From Sorghum bicolor (Eukaryota > Streptophyta > Magnoliopsida > Poales > Poaceae), in contig NC_012878.2 in NCBI RefSeq assembly GCF_000003195.3, forward strand, positions 21,714,771 through 21,778,770: a DNA stretch of 64,000 nt, read 5' to 3'. Numbering within the stretch: the first letter of the stretch is position 1; every line of letters begins with the position of its first letter. The translations under genes were made by a program, and so were the position numbers. This document shows, piece after piece, positions 40,470 to 52,660 of the stretch. The notes under the pieces were generated by a model. The model saw only the letters and a program-made list of their open reading frames with translations, had not been told where the DNA came from and did not search any database.

Positions 40470-43400
40470 TGTAACACCCCAGTGTTATGGTTGCATTGAT
40501 CATGTGCATAGCATGAGCATCATCATCCACTCAAAGCATATCATGATCATCATCTATCTTGAGCCATGTCATTCTATGCAAAATTGTGTTTTAAATTGCT
40601 TAAATAGGCTTCCTATGCTTATGGTTGAGTGAACCATGCTTGTGTTTGTGCTCTATGCCTTGGTAATTAGTTTATCTATGCTTAAATTAACCTTGGGAAC
40701 AATGTTCATGTTGATCACTTCTCCAAAATATGCCTTTAAGTCATACTTGTGTAAATAGGCCCTAGAAACCTCTTTTCCTTAGACTTTTAAAAAGTGTTTC
40801 ATAAAATGTTTGCATGTCAAAACTTTCTACAGCAAAGTTGTAGCAAATTTTATAAGGAACAAAAGTTGTTTTATGGCCATCTCATGAAAATGACCACAGA
40901 TAGCTCAAAAGTGACCCACAAGGCAAATTTGGGGCTGTTTCCAACACTTTACTCGATCGATTCTGAAAACTTTATAACACTTCGTCATGGAACGAAACCA
41001 GTTTGCTCGATCGATTTTGAAAACTTTATAACTCTCAATCCAGGCTGATCTAGCTCTTGCTCCAGTTGACAAAGTTGTAGATCTCGGCTAGTACTCCAAC
41101 TTTGTCAACTACGCCATCTCCTAACTCGCTCTGGTTTGTTAGCTAATCGTCGACGAAGTTGTTCTGTCAGTCCGTGATCGCGCGTTTCGATTCAGAGCTG
41201 AGCTCGCCGGCGTGGATATCCCGATCGACACCTGTCCGCCAGATGTCGCCCGTACGCTGGCGATGGCCCCGCTCGTCAGCTCCCAACGCGCGCATGATGT
41301 CCACGGCGACGCCCCGAGCAGAGTGGACGCGTCCACTTCCGCTCTGCCTCGCTCCTCTCGCCAGAAACGCGGCCGCCGTGAGCTCTCCGTCGCAAGCGTA
41401 CTCCGGCGAGCTCGCGCGCGTTTCTTGCTGCGCCATTGCTCACCAAACTTCACCCAAAGCTTCGCCGTGAACCGCTCTCCAATATCCACCCATCATCTCG
41501 TCGAGAAATCCACCGGTGAGCCGCCATTCCTTTCTTTCCCCGAATCGGGTCGCCGTGACCATCTTTTCCGGCGAGCCCAATGCCGAGCCCTGTGGAGCCT
41601 CTCGTCGTCTCTAGTTAGGTCCTAGAGGTTGCTTAGGTTCCTAGCTTGCGTTTGCGCCACTTCGTGGACGCTCTACCGAGCTCTCCGTCGCCGGACACGA
41701 TGCGCAGCGCCGCCGTGTTTCCGCCGGAGATGGGTGCTCTCGTGGCCAGCGTGTTCCACGAGGTTTCAAGCCAAGCCGCGAACCTAGGAAGCTTCGCCGT
41801 AGTTCATTGGTGCTGTAGAAGGTCTTAGGTCACGCTCTACCGGCCTGAGGGCTCCGGCGTAACGCCGAGCACCTCCGTCGAGCCGCCATCGTCGACGGTG
41901 AGCCCCTTCCGGTGGCTCCGCCGTGGGGAAAAGGGGGTCAATCGAGTCGCTAGAGTCTGGGGATCACGTTGGTGCCCTTGATTTGGCCGGAGACCTCGCC
42001 GTCGCGGAGAAATCGGCGGCGAAAGTCGCCTCGGCCGTGAGGAAGAAGAACCTGACAGCTGGGGTCCACTGTCAGTGTCACCTCTTTCCCTCCTTTTCTT
42101 TTATTCAAAATCCTGATTTTTGGCTTTCTTGCAAAAATCATATCTCCTGTTTCTGAGATCCAAAAATTGTGAAACTAATTTTGTGGTATTCCTTGAGATG
42201 GCTAGTTTTTAATAAAAATATAAAATGAACCATGTTTTCTGGGAAAATATTTATTAAGGATTTAATCTTGTTGTTCATGAATAAATTCACATCTCTGGTT
42301 ATACTGCTTAGTTTGCCATGAACATTTTGTGGTAGCCTCTGTGTGATACTAGAATGCTATGATAAATATTTCATGATTTTTGGAGTAATGCAACTTTGAT
42401 ATGTAATTTATGATTGAAATGTGGCTTGTTTCCTTGATTAAATTATATAAAATAATTGGTACTTATGCTGGTGCTCTACTTTGGTAGTAAACCTGTTTAT
42501 GGCATTCCTCATGTTTAAATAATCTGAATTCTGTTGTTTGGCACCACATAAGTCACGTTTTCCAATTTATGAAATAAGCACCTAGTTACATGTTAAATGC
42601 ATATCTTTAATTTGGTATGCGCAATTGCTCTGAAATTTTTATGGTGATGCTTTGATGCTATCCTTGTGTTTCTGTAATTTTTGTAGATTTTTCTGAGCAA
42701 CTTGGCTAGTATTTTGTAATTATGCTCTTTTCTATAATTAATTAATAAATGCCTTGTTAAGTAAATGTTTGAAGGTTATCATCTAGTGTTCTGGTAACCT
42801 GGTGATTTGCTTATGCTCATAAGCCATGTGGCTGGCATGGTTTATGTTTTGGTTATGCCATCAAATAATTAATTATAGGGTTAAAGGCTGTTCTGGACAG
42901 AAAGGGAGCAATTTAACTTTTTCTTAATGATAATTTGGTTTTCTGGGCAACTTGTCTAAATCAAAGTTGTTGTAGACTTATTGAGCTAGCTGTGGTTTAA
43001 ATTTGGGATCATTTGGCCTAGTAGTTTAAAAGTTATAGCTGTTCCAAGTTGGGTTCCAGAAATAGGTGCTCTCTGTTTTTCTGGGACAGAACCTGGAACT
43101 TTGTTTAAATTACTGGTTCAATATATGAATCTTGCTGTGATGTTCAAAGATGATTTGTAGACAATTTCATAAGCTTTCCAGAATGTCCTCACTCGTGTGT
43201 GTTGGATCTGCCTAGCACTAGTTATGATCTGTTTACTGAGCTACTTCTGCTTTATGTAGCTTGCTGTTTTAGTAGCATGGAAGGTTTTGGTTAGGGTAAC
43301 TTATTAACTTGTGAGAACTTGTTATAGAGGGGTACTCCGTAAATGAGTGTCCAGTGAGTTACTTATGTTGTCAAGCATTCATTCTTTTGTATGCACACCT

Positions 43401-45077
43401 TCTTATTCACTGAGCATGCAATAGGTGCACCGGACGTGGCAGTTTCCTTCGATCTACAAGCGAATCCCGAAGGCCAGGAGGGCAGCCAGGAGGTGGAGGT
43501 CCAGCAAGTCGGACCCGAGGAGCCAGAAGAAGAGGTTGAGTGCCCAAGTCACGAGCCAGCCTCGTTCGTGAAAGGCAAGCCCCAGAGCATTCTAAGCCTC
43601 CCTTTACTTTTGAAAGTTTACTTAATATGTTATATCTATTGGTGCATTAAGTATAGGAGTTGTGATGAAACCTTTGCTGCATTTTACTCCATCCTTGTCC
43701 AGATAACTCACCACACCCTGGTTGCAGAGTTAGGATCGAGTAGCAGCTTAGCCATGCTTAAATGGTAGAAGTCGGGTGATTTCCTGTCACCTGCGCGATA
43801 TAGGGTTATGTCGGATCGCGATGGTCTATATGTGCTATCGTGGCTGGAACCTGATTAATTTGACTTAAGCCGGGCAGAGTTTTGCAAGATTGTAGTAACT
43901 CCGTCTGTGGCAGCTAAGGATCGATCGTTGTACGTCCTCTTGTCATGTTGAACGCATGCCTGACACTTAGTTGGCCGGATAACTCGTTCCGACCGCGAAG
44001 CCGAGTAGTATGACTCAGGCCGGAAGACCGACAAGTATAAAGTGTGCACTACCGGAGGAAGTGCGGTGTGCGGGGGACCATTGGCGTAAGCCCAAAGGCA
44101 GGTGAGTTAAAATTCCTGACCTCCCTGGCAGAGTGGTAGCCCTAGGAGTGCGGCGCTGATCGGAGCCGAGATTCCTGAGTTGTACCAAAGGTGACCCATT
44201 GGCTCTCCGACGGGGGATGCTTGGGTGACTGCTAGGAATAACCCTCCAGCTGGATAGGAATTCGATTCGAAGCGCCGTCTCTCCCGGTCAGTGAGAACTT
44301 GACAGAGCAGCGGCAAACGTAGCATCCACTAATGAACTTGGTTCATGATAATGTTGACAGCAAGAAGAACATATGATGAACTTGATATGGTTATTATTGC
44401 TTGTAATAATCAAGTGATGTGTTGTAGTACAGGTGCTAATCTAGTGGTAGGCTGATGATAATTAAATATGATGCTCTTACATTGAGTAGTCTAAATAAAG
44501 GCTTTTGGCAAAATGTCGAGTCAACCAGCTCTACTTTTATATCTTAGCCTTGCATGATCCTTGGTGTCTTTTATGTTTTTCTAGACGGGTAAGTCTAGCT
44601 GAGTACATTCTCGTACTCAGGGTTTATTCTCACTTGTTGCAGATGACATCTTTTATGACAGTTTCTGCAAGACCTGTCTCCATCCCGCTGTGGATGAGGA
44701 CTAACCGTTGGGCACGGTTCTCTAACAACCTCGTACCTGTTGCTTTTGGAAGGATGGTGTAGACTCTGGCAATAACCAAAAACTTGTGAAATGAGCTTTG
44801 AACAAGTGTGTGTAATTATTTTGCTTCCGCTACTTCGAACTTGTGTTGTAATAACTTAATAACTCTGATGTGGTGCCGCTTCGACGGCAATGAATGACTA
44901 TGTAACATTCGTTGTGTTTATGTTGAACTATTACGATCTTGGTTTGTTGCGAGTTGGTTTGAAGTCCTTCGTGATTTCAATTGACTACCGGGATTATATG
45001 GGCTCAAGTTTGGAAACTTGATTGCTTGTCGATCGTTTCCACACTTGAACTCTTATAATTTGGTCGGTTCTGTGACA
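40470..45077 (+). repeat. 3' LTR of chromovirus E (4608 bp)
   Basis: The full-length version of the LTR. The segment 42112-42491 is absent from the 5' LTR. In the first ~430 bp I see about six substitutions against the 5' LTR, somewhat under 2 percent. The CTGACAG...CTGTCAG element recurs at 42052-42075. It is followed by the TGGTG target duplication. Confidence 0.95.
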
Positions 45078-45082
45078 TGGTG
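45078..45082. other. Target site duplication of chromovirus E (right), TGGTG
   Basis: Pairs with 29578-29582. D's gag frame is continuous when E plus one copy is removed. Confidence 0.95.
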
Positions 45083-46004
45083 CAATGACGATGGCAGTAG
45101 GTCGAGGGTATACCTACTGCCCTGGTCTATATTGTGGAGGGGAAAAAGGACCTTGATAAGGTGGCGGCGCTTGAAAGCGTCCGTGGCCCTGCGGATGATA
45201 AATGATTCTCTGGCGCTTTTGACCGCGACCAGAGAAGGAGGAAGAAGCAGCCTTCTTCTTAGCTTCTTTGTGCTTTCTATTCTTTTCTTCTGAGGCGATG
45301 GCAATATTTACCGCCTCGTAGAAGGTAGCATTTTGACAGGTGGTCATCATGGTCTGAAGTTTGGTATTTAGACCACGCATGAAACAGACCTTCTTCTTTC
45401 TATCCTTGTTCACATGGTCCGTGGCATATTGAGAAAGATGATTAAACTTTGCCACGTACTCCATGACACTTTTATTGCCTTGCTGCAAGGCGAGAAATTC
45501 TTCGGCCTTCATGGCCATAAGCCCTTTAGGGATGTAATGGGTGCGGAACGCGTCCTTAAACTCTGTCCAGGTAACCTGGTGTCCCGGAGCTTGGATAGCT
45601 AGAAAATTCTCCCACCAGGCACCTGCAACTCCCCGAAGCTGCTGAGCTACGAACAGGGGCTTCTGAGTTTCCGAACATTGAATCAGACTGAACTTGTGCT
45701 CCATGGTCCGGAGCCAGTCATCCGCTTCTAACGGCTCATCAGCCTTGGTGAATACCGGGGGCCTTGTCTCGGTAAAGTCCACGTACCGATTTTCTCCGTC
45801 CCCATTGTGCTGTGCTCTGAAGTTTGGGGCGGGGTGTGGTAGGCGTTGTGCTAACTTGCACAGCAAGCGAGCGTTGTCGGTAGTGGCACTCAAAAGAACA
45901 GCAATGGCATGAGCTAGAGAAGGTGGAGCAGGTGGAGGGTTGGGAATATCCTCCCCTCCCTGCGATGTCCCGGCTCCATCAGATCCTCGTGTACGCATCG
46001 GCAT
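45083..46004 (-). pseudogene. Chromovirus D gag
   Basis: It starts MPMRTRGSDG at 46004. The retrotransposon gag domain holds RPPVFTKADEPLEADDWLR at about residues 75-95 and GVAGAWWENF at about 125-134, followed by the FLALQQGNKSV region. A basic, Gln/Pro-rich tail follows. TAG at 45114-45116 interrupts the frame, which then runs on to the insertion of E at 45078-45082 and continues beyond E at 29577 into the CCHC knuckle. It forms the particle core and packages RNA. Confidence 0.85.
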
Positions 46005-46217
46005 CTTTTACAAGAGTCATATGTACTAGTTACCACATGGAATTCATAACTTAGAACATATCTTACATACTTCTATTTATTTATTTATCAAACATCAGTT
46101 CAACACACTGGAAACAAACGAGTACAACATTTAAAAGAAAAGACACTATACTACAACCCCGACCCCCCTACTGTCGACTAGGAATCCTACAACGATGTTG
46201 CCCGCGGCTTCACCGAA
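46005..46217 (-). other. Spacer between leader ORF and gag of D
   Basis: About 210 bp, AT-rich, no ORF of note. It matches in position the 350 bp spacer of E. Confidence 0.5.
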
Positions 46218-46922
46218 CTAGTCGGTGTGGCCAGAGCTGTAGCCCGGGTCGTCATCGCCCTCGTCATGATTACCCCCCGGGTTGTCGTCACCGGAGTCGG
46301 ACTCCTCCCCATCACTGAGGCCTTGATCGGGTTCCCCATCGTCCGCCAACTCTCCATCCGTATCCATCTCTCCTTTGCCTGGAGGTGGATGGAGCTGGTG
46401 ATATAGGTCGAATGCAATATCACGATATTGCATTGCCAAATCGTTGACGGTGTCTAAATGATGTGCCAGCTCAAGCTTCTCTAGCTGTAGCTGGTCCTCC
46501 CGCTGCCATGCGACATCCCTCTGCGCGGTGACAGTGGCCGCCATATTCACGTACAGATCTTTAAGGTACTTGGTTTTGTCCAGCTTCGCCTTCATCCTGG
46601 TCAGCTCGTGCCTGTGGGCGCTCCTGGCCTCCTCTTCTCGGGCAATAGCGGCGTTTCTTTCTTCCACCATTCGAGACAGCATTGCCTCGCAGTTCTCGGT
46701 GGCTTGTGTTTGCTTTGCTAGTTGGGCTTTAAGTTCACCGATCTCAATGGCGTTGTACATCCTTTCTCTCGTCACTTCAGTCAGCTCGGCGGACAACCTT
46801 TCCACCTCCTGCTGAGGCGGTGAACGGCTACTACTTGCTTGATCGCCTCGTGGGGCCAACTGATGTCTGGGGACCCCTTTTGGACCAGTCCTCTTGCGCG
46901 GGGTCTGCTTCCAACGGCCCAT
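46218..46922 (-). CDS. Leader ORF (ORF0) of chromovirus D: coiled coil with acidic tail
   Basis: 234 codons, intact from ATG (MGRWKQTPRK) to TGA's equivalent stop, between PBS and gag. N-terminus basic (KQTPRKRTGPKG), then about 130 residues of predicted coiled coil (long runs of Glu/Arg/Ala/Leu heptads), then LYHQLHPPPGKGEMDTDGE and a strongly acidic tail ending YSSGHTD. The ORF0 of E has the same order, including LHPxP before an acidic tail. I recognise no named domain. An intact ORF in an element whose gag and pol carry stops may be chance, since it is short. Possible roles (nuclear targeting, chromatin contact, Gag partner) are speculation. Confidence 0.7.
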   Translation of the reverse strand: MGRWKQTPRKRTGPKGVPRHQLAPRGDQASSSRSPPQQEVERLSAELTEVTRERMYNAIEIGELKAQLAKQTQATENCEAMLSRMVEERNAAIAREEEARSAHRHELTRMKAKLDKTKYLKDLYVNMAATVTAQRDVAWQREDQLQLEKLELAHHLDTVNDLAMQYRDIAFDLYHQLHPPPGKGEMDTDGELADDGEPDQGLSDGEESDSGDDNPGGNHDEGDDDPGYSSGHTD

Positions 46923-47297
46923 CCTGTAGAGGGTAAGTTTAGATTAGTAAGGGAGACCTTAAAGGTTAGCAAGAATGGGATTGATTCTATACAACCCAAC
47001 CCGAACAAGGAGGAAGTAATTTTAACCAAGTGATATATCATGATGCATGCACGAACTTACGATTCCTATCAACAATTCACAACGGTATTACTTCAAACTT
47101 TACAACATAGGGCAATACTTTATGTTGCTCCACCACATGACCTCAAAAATTCTAGCAAGGCCTATAGACAAGGGTAAGATAGGACTAAAGCACTTAGACT
47201 CAACGTAGGCAAGTTTATAGCATTAGATCCAAATGATTTTGAATTTTTTCAAAAGATACAGCGGTCATCTTAGCAACGAATGCTCCGATACCAGCTA
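46923..47297 (-). other. 5' leader and PBS of chromovirus D
   Basis: On the minus strand TGGTATCGGAGCA (47293-47281) lies four bases after the 5' LTR: the initiator-Met-tRNA PBS type with one change from TGGTATCAGAGC. The rest is non-coding leader. Confidence 0.75.
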
Positions 47298-50200
47298 TGG
47301 CAGAACCTCCTAAGTGTTTGGGCCCACCGACACCTGTCATTGTCCCAAGGACCTCTGACGGTGATGCCGGGGATCCTCCCACTCTAGAAGTCCGATGAGC
47401 ATCTCAGGACGCTCATTCCACCGCTACCTGGGGCGTATCAAACAAGCTCATCTTGACCACCAGCGATGGTCAATTAACGAAAATTTCTTCTTCTCGCCCT
47501 TACAGGATAGCAAGTGGCCACCTTAACACTAGGATCACTCGTTGCAAAGACATTGCAGTATCACAGACGACACAAGACCAAAATAATATTTCAGAGTAAA
47601 ACAGCGGAAGTGTTACATAACTTAATTTACAAAAGGAGTTCTTCCAAATAGTAGAGTGTTATTACAAGCCAGGTCCAGCGGAGCAACTTAAACTTTAGTA
47701 CACATATTACAAATTTACAGACCCTGCCCATGGGTCACGCTCACTCTTCCTCGTCGTCAACCTCGACGACGGACACACAACAGGGTCCGAAACATGTCGG
47801 CTCCTGAGCTTCACCTGCAACAGGGGTTATAAAACCCTGAGTACGGGAGTACTCAACAAGACTCACCCGGCGGAAAAAGAGGAGAAATTAGGAATGCAGG
47901 CTTGGGGTAGACAAGGGGTGGCTGAGCAAGGAGCCAAAGTGTTTTGCTAAAAATCTTACTAATAGTGCATCCTTACTTTCAAGTTTTACCCACGAATTTC
48001 TCCCCTCAAGAGGTCGAGGAGTTCGAGGACAGTCTATCTAGTTGCTTCTCACAGACAAGTCTGTAAGTTCCTAGTCCTTAATCAAAGTATCATCTATCCA
48101 ACGGCCATAGCTTCATGTCACTCTGAGTCCGGGAATTGGGATCCGAACTTCATGAGACATTTCCTCTTTCTCATTTTTCCACTTAGTTGCATATTTAACT
48201 ACGATGAGGGTCGAAGGAATTGAGTCTCCCAATCGGGGAGCAACGACGATTCGAATCGCTTAGCAATCCAGCTGGAGTTCCTAACCACCCGACATCATAT
48301 GTCAACCCAAATCGAGCTCTCCCCGAATTTGACTAGGTTCACGGCACCTGAGAGCACAGTACCCCACCATCCTACAGCCGATCTAGATGTTTCCCGATCA
48401 TCTCAGATCCGTAAGGTGGGTACACGCTACTCTCGCCATCGCTCCACGCCCAGTGCGAGAGTAGCTGTTCGCATCGAGGGATCACAAGACCGGGCTTAGC
48501 GAGGGCAAGTGGCTAGTACTATAAATTCTCAACCCAGCAGGCCATCAACGGACCGGTCCTTAACCGACACAGTTGGAGACACTACTTTAAAACTCCATTC
48601 TTAAAGCAAGTCCACCGACCGGTCTCAAGTTGAAATATCATTGACCATAAATGTATTCCACAACAACCCTTCAAACTTTCTTGTTTGAAAACCTATCTAA
48701 TAGCAGGGCTAAGCATCACTACGCAGTTGTAAAACAAAATAGGTGCCAAGGACAAGATAACAAATATCACGGTAGTAAATGCAGCAAGTAGGTTAACCCA
48801 ATTCTCAACTACGTAATGCAGCATTTTCAATTCATAAGTGATAAAAGATTTAAAACATTCAAGGAGGGGTTAATGCATCCGGAGCTTGCCTTGGTTGCAG
48901 AGCTGAGAGGGACCCTCCGAGACTTCCCAAGTCTCGAATCCTATTTCCTCGAACGGAGCACTGACCTCGGGATTCGGTTCAACGGTCGCTCCTTCGGTCA
49001 CGGGCACTATACGCAAAATGATGTATGCTCATGATATGCGTATGACAGATATATAAGAAGGACCAGATTAAGTACAATTGGCCTTCTTGGTGCAACACAG
49101 ACTAACTAATAAGTAAAGTTGTTTATCAACTTAGTGTCTTTACCCAAAAGGTTGCATCTGTGAACTAAGATTCCACTTAATTCATAATTATCCTAAATTA
49201 ACTAATTATTAATCCTTTTTACCTTAATTAATTCTTAATTAATTATTAATGACAGTAATTAAGCATTAATGCCAAACAATAATTAAATGCCAAAGGTCAT
49301 CAAGGTTAATGACCTCAGGTCATCACATAATCCCAAAATCACTCAAATCCTAATTTTGAGAAATTAACTAATTATTATTTAATTAGTCTAGAATGATTAT
49401 TTAATTATTAATTAAGGGTTTAATAATATTTTATTCAAACATTATCCAAATGCCACCAAATTTTGTGTGAAGCCAGGGAATAATATTTAGAGGCATCCCA
49501 CAAATTTTGGTGATTTTTGGACATAACAATAAATTATTAAAATTCATAGAAGTTTTATTTGCTAATTAAAAGAGGCAATTTTTATACACCTGCAAACTAC
49601 CAGAAAAGAAAATATACTATTTTTCTTGTGTTCTACTTATTTCATGGAATCTATACAAAAATTTTCATGATTTTTGGATCAGCTCATGATTTTCTATTCA
49701 AATTCAAACATCAAGCATTTTTAAACAAAAAGGAAAAAGGAAATCACACTATGCTACGCGGGTGGCCCACTTGGACACGGCCCAAGTCGGCCCGAGAGCC
49801 CTCCCGCGTCACGCGCGGGCGCTGACTCTCTCTCGCGGCCATTGACGGGTAGGTCCCGCTCGCCAGACTCTCCTTCCTCCTCTCTCTGCGTGACGCTGAC
49901 GGGGAGGTCCCACCCGTCAGCTCCTTCTCTGTCGCGCACGGCGGCTCGGCCACGACTCCGGCTGCCGTTAGCGAGGGTCTTGGCCCACGTGCGCGTGTGC
50001 ACGAGCACCGCCTCACCTTCGCGAACCCATTGCTACCACTCAATCGCGCTCTACCTCCCTCTCTCTACCTCAACCGCACAAATGGCGGACGGCCGCGTCG
50101 GTCGCCCGAAGACCGGCCACGAGGGCTCGGTAGAGTACAAATTGACGCGCTAGGGAGCTTCCAGGGAGGGTAAGGAACATGGTGCTCACATCACCACGGC

Positions 50201-51555
50201 GGGAGAAGCAGTATAAGGCCTTGGCGCCGATGGCCGTGTGGTCGGGCGGGTGCTCCGGCTCCGGCGAGGTCGTTCCGGCGATCCTGTTCACGTCCAGGGA
50301 GAAAGAGCGAGCGCATGAGCATCTGGGGAACGAAAAGAACTTGAAACGGCCGCTAGAGAGGCGTGATACCGACTGGAACACCGTGACCACGGGAAGAGCT
50401 CCACGGCAGCGGTCTCGGCCGAAGTTGGAAAAGAAAGAGAAGCTTTGGCGATTGAGCAGGTTAGAAGGTGAGCTAGGGGGTGCACTAGGCTCGCAAGAGT
50501 GTGGCGAACGCTGTGGAGTGCTCAATTTGACTGGAGAGGGATCGAGTACGGGGAATTTTGAGAGAGAAGCTCGTCGGGATTCTTCGGCTCTGGACGGGGA
50601 AAACGCGCGGCGCCGTCCGTGCTGGTGCTTAAGGGGAGGAGGAAGCGAGCCCGAGGCGTCCATGTCGTGCGGTGACGCGGCCGGCAAGCAGCTGCGTGCT
50701 TGCACGCATGCGCGCGGCGCTGCCTGCGCGGCGGCTGCGCTGGACAGGGGGCCGGTGATCTCATCGGATCACTGTAGCAACCCCTATCCTCTCCGTTCTG
50801 TACCTTTGCGAATTTCGGCCAAAATTTGAACTGAAGCCTAATTTCCACCCAAAATGAAAGTTGTGCAAAATTTTATAAGCTACAAATCATATTTTGGTGC
50901 CCAAAACTGATTCTAAGTGGAAGAGTGTGAATTTGGCAAAACAGTTTGAACTTCAGAATTCAATTTAGGGAAATTCAAATTTTTGAATTGGGGCAGATCA
51001 GAATTTCCAAAATTACTTTTTATTTTCCATAACAACTTGAAAAACTCCCAACATGAAAGTTGTTTAACTTTTTGAGCTCTACAACTTTCATGTTGGTAAC
51101 TTTTCAAAATTCCAAATAGATTTTGAATTGGAGACTCAAATTGGAAAAGGGGACACTTTCTGGAAATCTGTATTTTCAAAATTACTTTGGATTTTGTATT
51201 GAAACTTCAAAAACTCAAAACACCAAAGTTGTACATCTTGACAAGATCTACAACTTTGCTTTTGAACTCAACTTCAAATTTTGCATAGTTTTTAAATTGT
51301 GCAAAAGGGGGCAATTCTAGGGTTCAAAAATCAGGGTTTCCCCCCTTAATCTCTCGGAAATCTTTTACCCTTGGGTTTTAGCAACCAACACAAGCATCCA
51401 TACACAATATAAACACACTTTAATTCCCTAAGCACATTCAACCAAATTAAACTTGTTTTAAGTTAATGCATCAGGGTGTGCTTAACAAATATGCTGTGCA
51501 ATGTTGATGATGACATGTTCCAAATTTTAGTAACCGTAACATCGGGGATGTTACA
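47298..51555 (-). repeat. 5' LTR of chromovirus D (4258 bp)
   Basis: It matches 21518-25767 over its whole length with small differences. The GC-rich island at about 49760-50760 includes GCTGACGGG (49895-49903) and CCCGTCAGC (49913-49921), a 9 bp inverted repeat around GAGGTCCCA; the other LTR has a substitution in the second arm. Confidence 0.95.
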
Positions 51556-51556
51556 C

Positions 51557-51561
51557 TGTCT
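51557..51561. other. Target site duplication of chromovirus D (right), TGTCT
   Basis: The Tat protease sequence continues from here in register with copy 1 once D and one TGTCT are removed. Confidence 0.75.
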
Positions 51562-51909
51562 CAAGTTAAGGGGGAAATATGCATCGAGTTGACCATCGGC
51601 AGCAAAACCTTGGCGACAACTTTCTTCATGATCAGTGGAAAAGGTGCTTATAATTTGCTTCTAGGGAGAGATTGGACTCATGCCAATTGTTGCATCCCGT
51701 CTACAATGCACCAATGCTTGGTTGAGTGGGTAGGTGACAAGATTGAGATTGTCCCGGGAAATTCTTCTTATGTCATTGCATTGGCAGAGGCGGACACTTA
51801 TGAAAGGACCAGTTGTATCTCGGGAGAAATTTGGGAGAAGGATTTCCTCAAAGTTGCCGATTATGAAATTCCACCGATCCAAGCAGTCGGTTCTCATGAA
51901 GAGTTTTAA
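51562..51909 (+). pseudogene. Tat copy 2 protease, C-terminal half
   Basis: It continues the protease interrupted at 21517: the NLLLGRDWTH box and a C-terminal extension nearly identical to copy 1, ending at TAA 51907-51909. That stop overlaps the RT ATG by one base, as in copy 1. Confidence 0.8.
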
Positions 51910-52660
51910 TGGATAGGTTCGCCAATGATGGAAAATTAGGCCAGGGGTTTATATCGGCTGATGATTTAGTAGAGGTAGATATAGGTAATGGTGATAATTC
52001 TAGACCTATTTTTATTAGTGCTAAGCTGAATTCTGAGTGTAAGCAGCAGTTAACTGATTTATTAAAGGAATATAAAGATTACTTCGCTTGGGATTATACC
52101 GAGATGCCTGGTTTAGACCGATCTATTGTTGAACATCGGTTGCCCATCAAGTCTGGATTTCGGCCACATCAACAGCCAGCTCGCCGTTGTAATCCTAATA
52201 TTCTTCCTGATATTAAGGTCGAAATAACTAAACTTATTGAAGCTAAGTTTATTCGACAGTGTCGGTATGCTGAATGGATTTCCAATGTTGTCCTAGTTTA
52301 CAAGAAAAATAGGAAGCTTCGAGTTTGCATTGATTTATGGAATCTTAACAAAGCTACGCCGATGGATGGTTACCCGATGCCGGTTGCCGATTTACTAGTT
52401 GATGCTGCGGCTGGGCATCGGATTATTTGCTTCATGGATGGCAATGCAGGATATAATCAAATATTCATGGCTGAGGAAGATATTCTAAAGACTGCATTTA
52501 GAGGAAGAAAGTTGCTCCTACCAACAAAACTGAGCTCCAATCTCTTATCGGCAAAATAAATTTTATCAGGCGGTTTATTTCTAATTTGTCTGGTAAAATT
52601 CGTGTTTTTAGTCCTTTACTTAAATTAAAGGCTGATCAAGAGTTTATATGGGGAAAATAG
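51909..52660 (+). pseudogene. Tat copy 2 RT fragment with catalytic-core deletion
   Basis: It starts MDRFANDGKLGQGF at the ATG overlapping the protease stop. It follows copy 1 through VYKKNRKLRVCIDLWNLN and FMDGNAGYNQI. After EDILKTAFR about 335 bp corresponding to copy 1 nt 6661-6996 are missing and replaced by a few bases, removing the YxDD box and shifting the frame. The sequence then follows copy 1 to VSTKLKAD-type residues until F cuts it at 52661. Confidence 0.85.

Larger units (their letters stand above)
29583..45077 (+). mobile_element. Chromovirus E (Tekay/Del-type Ty3/gypsy), plus strand, inside gag of D
   Basis: LTR to LTR 15.5 kb with perfect 5 bp target duplications TGGTG at 29578-29582 and 45078-45082. 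Removing E and one TGGTG restores D's gag frame across the site. Order: LTR, iMet-type PBS, leader ORF, gag, protease, RT, RNase H, integrase, chromodomain, polypurine tract, LTR. It is related to D but a different family: the LTRs differ throughout except for the start TGTAACA and some leader sequence. As E sits inside D it is the younger of the two. Confidence 0.95.
21518..51555 (-). mobile_element. Chromovirus D (Tekay/Del-type Ty3/gypsy), minus strand, split by E
   Basis: Minus-strand order: 5' LTR 51555-47298, PBS, leader ORF, gag, [element E 45077-29583], end of gag, protease, RT, RNase H, integrase with chromodomain, polypurine tract, 3' LTR 25767-21518. LTRs of 4258 and 4250 bp are within the long range typical of Tekay elements. 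TGTCT flanks both sides, each separated from the LTR terminus by one extra base (G on the left, C on the right). In the first ~330 bp I count about seven differences between LTRs, roughly 2 percent, so the insertion is fairly recent. Without E the element is about 14.5 kb. Confidence 0.9.
51557..52660 (+). mobile_element. Tat copy 2, continuation (protease end and RT fragment)
   Basis: It resumes after D with the TGTCT duplication and runs to the Sirevirus insertion at 52661. It is collinear with copy 1 from about 5716 to 7144, except for a deletion in RT. Confidence 0.85.
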
